DNA of 11,273 bases, taken from assembly GCA_002428905.1 (NCBI GenBank), contig DIYD01000114.1:1-11273 (forward strand), given 5' to 3'. This document shows positions 6,616 to 11,273 of the stretch, in pieces. A program made the translations under genes and the position numbers. The notes beneath the pieces are model-generated. The model was not told where the DNA came from. It saw only the letters and a program-made list of their open reading frames with translations, and made no database searches. Position 1 is the first letter of the stretch. Each line of letters starts with the position of its first letter. Source of the DNA: Bacteroidetes bacterium UBA6063 (GTDB taxonomy: Bacteria; Bacteroidota; Bacteroidia; NS11-12g; UBA9320).

Positions 6616-9600
6616 CTATCTGAGCAGGGTTATATGCTTCCTCATGTATTCAAACTTATCTTTTTCATGATTGTAGTACCGAATTAACACCGTATAACAT
6701 CCTGATGGGCATTCTTTTCCCTGATAAGTTCCGTCCCACCCTTCTTCTATGTTGTTGCCTACAAATAATAGTTCGCCCCATCGATTAAAGATTTCCATAC
6801 GATATTGGTCTATATTGGCGACAAACCCTGGTCGGAAAACATCATTCAAGTTGTCCTGATTAGGGCTAAATGCATTGGGGAGGTGAAATTGTGTTCTACA
6901 TTCATCCGTTATTTCAAACTGATCGTAACCTTGACAACCGTCGAGATTAGTTACAACCACTGAGTAAACCTGTTGTTTCTGTGCCCAAATAGTCTGACTT
7001 CGTTCACCCGTGGGACTCCACAGATACTTCATATTAGGATTACCAGCATCCAGTTTAAAGGCAAACTCCCCACAAAGTGAGGTATCCTTACCCAGGCTGA
7101 CCAATGGAGACATTGAGATGCGTATTTTGGTACTATCTCGTATAGTTCCACACCTGTTCCAGATATTAACCCAGTATTTACCGGCCTGACTTACACTAAT
7201 CGAGGGTGTTTCCGCCTCATTTGACCACAAATACGACTCATGGTTATTGTCCCGTCCCGCAACAAGTTCTATTGTTTGTACTGAATCGCAGTATACATGT
7301 TCGGGCATTAGACCTCGCACAGGTGTAGTTAAAAACAAGACATCTGAGGATGCGGTATATGTTGTACACGCATTTGCAATCTCGACTTCATATAACCCAT
7401 CCTTTGTTACCTCGATAATCGGTGTTGAATCTCCTGTGCTCCATTTGTACGTATTGTAATTACCTGGAACTGTTGCATTAAGTTCAAGATACGCATTATC
7501 GCATATGAGTGTATCAGAAGCGAGGTTGGACGTTCCCTTGTGATGCAATCGAACCTCAATGGTATCATAACCAAATCCACATTTGTTTCCAGCCCTAAGC
7601 CAGTATTGCCCTTCTTGAGTTAACTCTAAGCCAAAAGTCGAATCTCCGGTAGACCATAATAAAGCCTCTTCGTTATTAGACACGCCTACACTCAACGTGT
7701 ACCTAACGCTATCACATACGTCTATATCTGGTCCAAGATCAACCGAAGGTACCACAAGTTCTTTAACATTGAACGTATCTCTATAAATCCCACAATAGTT
7801 TTCTACTGCCACTTCATACCTGCCTTGAGATACAATATGGATCGAATCTACCTGAGATACCGACGAGCCATTTAATGACCAGTTATACTGGTCTGTAATG
7901 TCCATTTGTTTCAAATGATAGTACTGACTCATTGGCTTGCAAAAAGACGAATCAGCAAAAGGTATTCCCTTAGGGGTTTTGATTAATTGGATTTTCACCT
8001 CTAATGAGTCAATTCCACATGGATTGGATGCTTCCAACCGGTAAAGATCTGGTCGGGTAATTGGTAAAGACATAGTAGTATCACCGGTATTCCACAAATA
8101 CTTCAGTTCTGTACCTGAGGCATTTGGAATCAATTTGGTTCTAACAGAGTCACAGAACAATGTATCCTGATCTGATACAAGGTTCAATTTAGGCGTTTCA
8201 CGAAGTATTACTTCCAAACTGTCAATATCTGTACCACATACATTTGTGGCCTCTATATGATACCAACCCTCCTTGCTGATTCCAATGCTTGTATCAGACG
8301 AACCATTCCCCCAAGAGTAGTTTGCCTTATCACCTAAGTTTTGAACAAACAAGAAACTATCTGTGGGGAGAGAATCGCAAAACAACCGATCAACACCTAA
8401 GTCAATATCAGGAGCCCTGTTGAGAATTGATAGCCGGACACTATCTATACCTAAACAGCCATGTTCGTTTGAAACTGTGAGTATATATAGTCCAGAAGTA
8501 TCTGTAAAAATGAACGGAGCCATTGAAGCCGTATTCCATGAATAGCTATCAAACGAATTGTCAATATCTCCGACCCTAACCTGCTCACCCGGAGTCAAAC
8601 AGTGACTCGAATCTTCTCCCAAGTTAGGATGAGGACTGGGATGCAAACCGATCCAAATTGTATCACGTGAAAAACAGATGTCATGGTTGTAACCTCTTAC
8701 AACAAAAGTTCCAGTGTCAACTGTTCTCAATATCTTGGTTGTATCTCCTGTACTCCAAAGATATCGTCTAAATGGCTTTCCAACCTTTACGGACGTTGTA
8801 TCACCCTGACACTTTCGTCGATCGTCTCCAAGCTTTAGATTTCCTGGGATCTCGTCGTTCACATAATCGGCAACTCGAATAGTATCCGTGTAAAAACACT
8901 TAAACTGCGGGAAGACACGAACCCAATATACCCCAGGGCTATCTACCATCAATTCCTTAGTAGAATCTCCTGAACTCCAGAGATACCGGTCAAACGTCCA
9001 ATGGTCAATACTAAGCTTCACCTTATCTTTGCGACACTTTATTATATCCTTTCCTAAAAATGCTCCCATCCCCAAAAAGTCATGGATAACAATTTTCTTA
9101 AGTATTGAATCTTTTGTGCCGTTGGAATAATATATCGTTTTGGTGAGATACTCCCCTGGCTTTTTATATAAATGACTATAGCTAATAATATTAGTCCAGT
9201 CTGCTGTATACGATGAAGAGTCACCGAAATACAATTTAACGGAATCTACTCCTAGTGTTTTGGTAAACCAAAATCGAGTTGTATCGCCAAAACAAGTCTC
9301 GCTAACATGTAAATCAGGAAGCAGATAGGACTGTAAAATTGTTGGTAAGCCAGATCTTGACCTTTTTCCTCCAAGATATATTGAATCTCTATAGTAGTTG
9401 CAAGCAGAACCTTGTCTATTGGGTTCGTCTATGAAACTAATCGTAGAGTAATAAGGTCTGACACAGTAGATTTTCCCATCAGGCCCAAGCTGTAAAGCGT
9501 GCATAAAAACCGACGTGGTAGTATCAAACACATACCTAGAATTTCTTATTGCCGTCGAATCAAACAACGATATATCATACTGATAACCAGGACTTGTATA

Positions 9601-10446
9601 AAGTAATTTTGAATTAGGTGAAAACTCTAAACCATAAGCGTATTGAGGCTCATCAATAGTTATAGCTTTTTGAAATTCTCCTGTAAGATCGTCGAACCGG
9701 ACTAATTTAAGCCCATCAGACAAAGTACAATATGCCATTAACTTGTTGTCCGATGAAAATTTCATATAGTTGGATGCGGATTTAGGGCTGGTGTGGATGT
9801 TCCCGGGCTTACTAGTCACTGGTGTGGTCCTTACGCCTGTTGCTGTTACTAAGAATGACTTAAGGGTTGAATCCTTGTCTGCATAACACACCCAATAGTC
9901 CAGGCCATTCCCATGATGGGTGGCTCCAATTGATTCATAGGAATATCCTGACCAGCCAATTAACACCTGATTTTTTAATATCACCTCTCCTTTTCCTCCG
10001 TTTTTAGACATATCAACTTCGTTATAGTAACCACCCTGGCGCTTTCCAGTCTTACCATCCACCGTAAAAACATAATAATTGGTCGCAGAACCTGGCTTGG
10101 GGAGAATAACAGCTGATTGCACAGACGAGAAATGTCCTTTAAGGCTTTTTCCGTTTTTCATCACCCGGTGAGTCTTATCCCAAATGACAACCCCATTGGT
10201 ATAAAACAAAAGGTTCCCATTAGCATCAGCTATACTCGCACAACCTTCTCTTGCATCCATTGCACTATTTGTTAGCGCTTTGGGAGGACTGTGGTTGAAA
10301 TCAAGACCTGCTTTATTCCCAAAATACCAAATGTTGGCTTCTTTTTGGGCGAACGCGCATGTGGTAAACAGTACAAGATAGAGGACAGTAAACAGACATG
10401 TTTTCCGTTTAAGCTGTAAGAACTTGTTTATTGGATTCACTATCAC
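6616..10446 (-). CDS. Giant secreted propeller/PKD/Ig-like repeat protein with T9SS type B (gliding-motility-associated) sorting domain
   Basis: 1276 residues, complete. The signal peptide is basic (KRK) then LFTVLYLVLFTTCAFA, cleaved before Gln35. Residues 35-376 form an N-terminal propeller-like domain that opens with the characteristic NIWYFGNKAGLDF and GCASIADANGNLLFYTNG. About 378-455 is a PKD-like domain. About 464-1182 holds ten Ig-like modules, each with a Cys pair and often 'YLWSTGDTT'. About 1185-1276 is a CHU_C-type domain (FHLPNAFSPNQDNLNDVF; MEIFNRWGELLF; GWDGTY). Type B domains target T9SS cargo for export and surface attachment. A long stalk carrying a propeller suggests an adhesin or surface-layer component; the ligand is unknown. 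The start codon is GTG at 10446, with a second GTG at 10440; an in-frame TAA upstream and no ATG before the signal peptide support a GTG start. It converges on the ATP-grasp gene. Confidence 0.88.
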   Translation of the reverse strand: MIVNPINKFLQLKRKTCLFTVLYLVLFTTCAFAQKEANIWYFGNKAGLDFNHSPPKALTNSAMDAREGCASIADANGNLLFYTNGVVIWDKTHRVMKNGKSLKGHFSSVQSAVILPKPGSATNYYVFTVDGKTGKRQGGYYNEVDMSKNGGKGEVILKNQVLIGWSGYSYESIGATHHGNGLDYWVCYADKDSTLKSFLVTATGVRTTPVTSKPGNIHTSPKSASNYMKFSSDNKLMAYCTLSDGLKLVRFDDLTGEFQKAITIDEPQYAYGLEFSPNSKLLYTSPGYQYDISLFDSTAIRNSRYVFDTTTSVFMHALQLGPDGKIYCVRPYYSTISFIDEPNRQGSACNYYRDSIYLGGKRSRSGLPTILQSYLLPDLHVSETCFGDTTRFWFTKTLGVDSVKLYFGDSSSYTADWTNIISYSHLYKKPGEYLTKTIYYSNGTKDSILKKIVIHDFLGMGAFLGKDIIKCRKDKVKLSIDHWTFDRYLWSSGDSTKELMVDSPGVYWVRVFPQFKCFYTDTIRVADYVNDEIPGNLKLGDDRRKCQGDTTSVKVGKPFRRYLWSTGDTTKILRTVDTGTFVVRGYNHDICFSRDTIWIGLHPSPHPNLGEDSSHCLTPGEQVRVGDIDNSFDSYSWNTASMAPFIFTDTSGLYILTVSNEHGCLGIDSVRLSILNRAPDIDLGVDRLFCDSLPTDSFLFVQNLGDKANYSWGNGSSDTSIGISKEGWYHIEATNVCGTDIDSLEVILRETPKLNLVSDQDTLFCDSVRTKLIPNASGTELKYLWNTGDTTMSLPITRPDLYRLEASNPCGIDSLEVKIQLIKTPKGIPFADSSFCKPMSQYYHLKQMDITDQYNWSLNGSSVSQVDSIHIVSQGRYEVAVENYCGIYRDTFNVKELVVPSVDLGPDIDVCDSVRYTLSVGVSNNEEALLWSTGDSTFGLELTQEGQYWLRAGNKCGFGYDTIEVRLHHKGTSNLASDTLICDNAYLELNATVPGNYNTYKWSTGDSTPIIEVTKDGLYEVEIANACTTYTASSDVLFLTTPVRGLMPEHVYCDSVQTIELVAGRDNNHESYLWSNEAETPSISVSQAGKYWVNIWNRCGTIRDSTKIRISMSPLVSLGKDTSLCGEFAFKLDAGNPNMKYLWSPTGERSQTIWAQKQQVYSVVVTNLDGCQGYDQFEITDECRTQFHLPNAFSPNQDNLNDVFRPGFVANIDQYRMEIFNRWGELLFVGNNIEEGWDGTYQGKECPSGCYTVLIRYYNHEKDKFEYMRKHITLLR
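6901..9057 (-). repeat. Ten tandem Ig-like modules with conserved Cys pairs
   Basis: First cysteines at residues 471, 546, 616, 690, 765, 836, 911, 982, 1053 and 1125 recur every 70-75 residues. Partner cysteines at 517, 591, 664, 737, 810, 885, 956, 1027, 1099 and 1171 lie 45-49 residues further on. Between them most modules have an aromatic-x-Trp-Ser/Asn-x-Gly motif and a 'G-x-Y/W' strand before the second Cys. This implies one disulfide per module and a rigid extended stalk. Confidence 0.8.
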
Positions 10447-10460
10447 GGGCTTTTATTGGA

Positions 10461-10472
10461 ATACTGCAGTAT
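10461..10472. promoter_or_regulatory. 12-bp palindrome in the leader of the 1276-residue gene
   Basis: ATACTGCAGTAT is a perfect palindrome 15 bp before the GTG start. Dyad symmetry at such a place can be a repressor site or RNA hairpin, but a single 12-bp palindrome is weak evidence. Confidence 0.2.
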
Positions 10473-10532
10473 AATGCCCTACACCCGTCCTTTACTGATA
10501 TTTGTGATGATTGACACAAACTGTGACAAAAT

Positions 10533-10552
10533 GGTTCTGTCGCATTAGTTCC
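10533..10552 (+). repeat. 20-bp direct repeat, copy 2
   Basis: GGTTCTGTCGCATTAGTTCC differs from 6521-6540 at one base. It abuts the truncated end of the decayed ATPase gene, which fits a past insertion or deletion at this point. Together the copies bracket the 1276-residue gene. Confidence 0.6.
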
Positions 10553-10926
10553 ATATGAATCCAAGAAATACTAATTATCAAGTTTTCCAAGCAGCTAAAG
10601 ACGGTGATATGAATTCGCTCATGAGCCGGAATCAAATCTGCAATTTGATTCAGCAGGTGCGTTTTACCACTTCCTGAAGGTGAAAGACAAAAGGCACCGA
10701 CTTTCATCTTGGATCTCCCCTACAATATCAGATTTCAAGAACATCTTTAAGCCAATAATCGATTTGAATGAACGCTCAAATGATGGTGGTGCTTCTACCG
10801 GTTTCGGTTTTAAGACACAAAAATCAATCACAATCAAGGGATTCTACTATTCCCTTGTCTTGGTCTTGATACTTTCATTAGAGTGAAATCAGTTTCGATA
10901 GGTTCAACCTTAACAAAGGTGTTGAC
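10553..10926 (-). pseudogene. Decayed P-loop ATPase gene, possibly of the primase-associated (CHC2/toprim) ATPase type
   Basis: Three minus-strand frames read in succession give a plausible continuous protein. From 10926 to 10834 one frame reads ...VEPIETDFTLMKVSRPRQGN; from 10843 to about 10700 a second reads ...PPSFERSFKSIIGLKMFLK then SDIVGEIQDES; from about 10719 downward a third reads KVGAFCLSPSGSGKTHLLNQ then IADLIPAHERIHITVFS. SPSGSGKTH is a Walker A motif. The pattern 'IVGE..DES', Walker A, then 'LIP..E.I.ITV.S' resembles ATPase domains found in Bacteroidota proteins with CHC2 zinc-finger/primase-like parts, which is a recollection and not a database match. The spacing between the IVGE part and Walker A looks too short, suggesting a small deletion with frameshift, and homology ends near 10553 at the 20-bp repeat. 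No Walker B or C-terminal part remains. It is surely non-functional if the reconstruction is right. Confidence 0.6.
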
Positions 10927-11080
10927 TTATCTGCGAATTTCGACAAACCACAATGTCCCTTTTAGGGTATAGTAAAGCAATACACATAAATGTTACTTGC
11001 ATCATATTACGTGCTTTTTTAGAGGTGCTATATAGAGCGTCTTTAACGGAAAAGGCACATTCACGAACTAAAAAAATGAT

Positions 11081-11273
11081 ATGAAATCACCAATTCTAAC
11101 TCTTGGGGTTTGTTTAATTAGTCTTTTCTCGAATGCACACAACCTTCGCGTTTCTCACAACGCAGGATGTGCTGGAGACGCTCACTTTGGGTTACATGGC
11201 TCATACATTAATATTTACGAGGGCTCCAGTCCATTTGGAGTGGCAGAAGATGCTTCATATGACCTTGCTTCAT
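11081..11273 (+). CDS. Secreted protein of unknown function, 5' part only
   Basis: An open frame of 64 codons runs off the window end without a stop. It is too short for simple ORF listing but begins with a convincing signal peptide, MKSPILTLGVCLISLFSNAHN, with likely cleavage after SNA. The mature start continues HNLRVSHNAGCAGDAHFG and then GSYINIYEGSSPFGVAEDA, with no family recognised. The start is chosen because an ATG five bases earlier meets a stop at its third codon. Given the neighbours it may be another T9SS cargo or an outer-membrane protein, but the C-terminus that would show this is missing. Confidence 0.6.
   Translation, partial: MKSPILTLGVCLISLFSNAHNLRVSHNAGCAGDAHFGLHGSYINIYEGSSPFGVAEDASYDLAS

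Noticed and set aside
6901..9057. Regularly spaced repeats that might suggest a CRISPR array
   Set aside because: The repetition is at protein level with a period of about 215 bp and diverged DNA, not short identical repeats with unique spacers.
10492..10707. An intact 71-residue ATPase
   Set aside because: Only a Walker A segment is present; the rest of an ATPase is missing and the upstream part lies in other frames, so it is treated as part of the pseudogene.
10680..10886. A 68-codon plus-strand reading frame
   Set aside because: It is the antisense shadow of the decayed ATPase, whose Walker A motif lies on the minus strand.

Overview
The window looks like a chromosomal piece of a Bacteroidota bacterium, probably a gliding-type member such as a Flavobacteriales or Cytophagales relative. 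The main evidence is three large exported proteins whose C-termini are type IX secretion system (T9SS) sorting domains: two of type A and one of type B (the gliding-motility-associated, CHU_C-like domain). Weak Shine-Dalgarno signals, an AT-leaning sequence and at least one TAnnTTTG-type -7 element fit this. The species cannot be named from the sequence.

Layout. Positions 5-2812 (minus) encode a 935-residue right-handed beta-helix surface protein with a type A sorting domain. Directly upstream, 2922-4862 (minus) encodes a 646-residue protein with a seven-bladed propeller of exactly 56 residues per blade, an Ig-like region and a type A domain. A 13-bp perfect hairpin separates these tandem genes. 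Positions 4863-5532 form a long intergenic stretch with a strong intrinsic terminator, a GC-rich structured segment and one doubtful 72-codon ORF. Positions 5533-6483 (plus) encode an orphan RimK-like ATP-grasp ligase, the only obvious cytoplasmic enzyme. It ends in a perfect 15-bp inverted repeat and converges on 6616-10446 (minus), a 1276-residue protein with an N-terminal propeller, a PKD-like domain, ten Cys-paired Ig-like modules and a type B sorting domain. Upstream of that, 10553-10926 (minus) holds a decayed P-loop ATPase gene in three successive frames. The window ends inside a secreted protein gene that begins at 11081 (plus).

How the genes relate. The three large minus-strand genes probably do not form a pathway. 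Each appears to be a separately transcribed T9SS cargo exported by Sec, carried across the outer membrane, and then released or attached to the surface, where it could act in adhesion or matrix contact. The T9SS machinery is not encoded here. The ATP-grasp protein shows no functional link to them.

The most unusual points are the indel-free 7 x 56 propeller, the ten-module Cys-paired stalk, the 20-bp repeat shared by 6521-6540 and 10533-10552 (resembling an insertion-sequence end, also present inverted as the hairpin arm), and the decayed ATPase next to one copy. I found no convincing evidence of a wholly new defence or mobile system.
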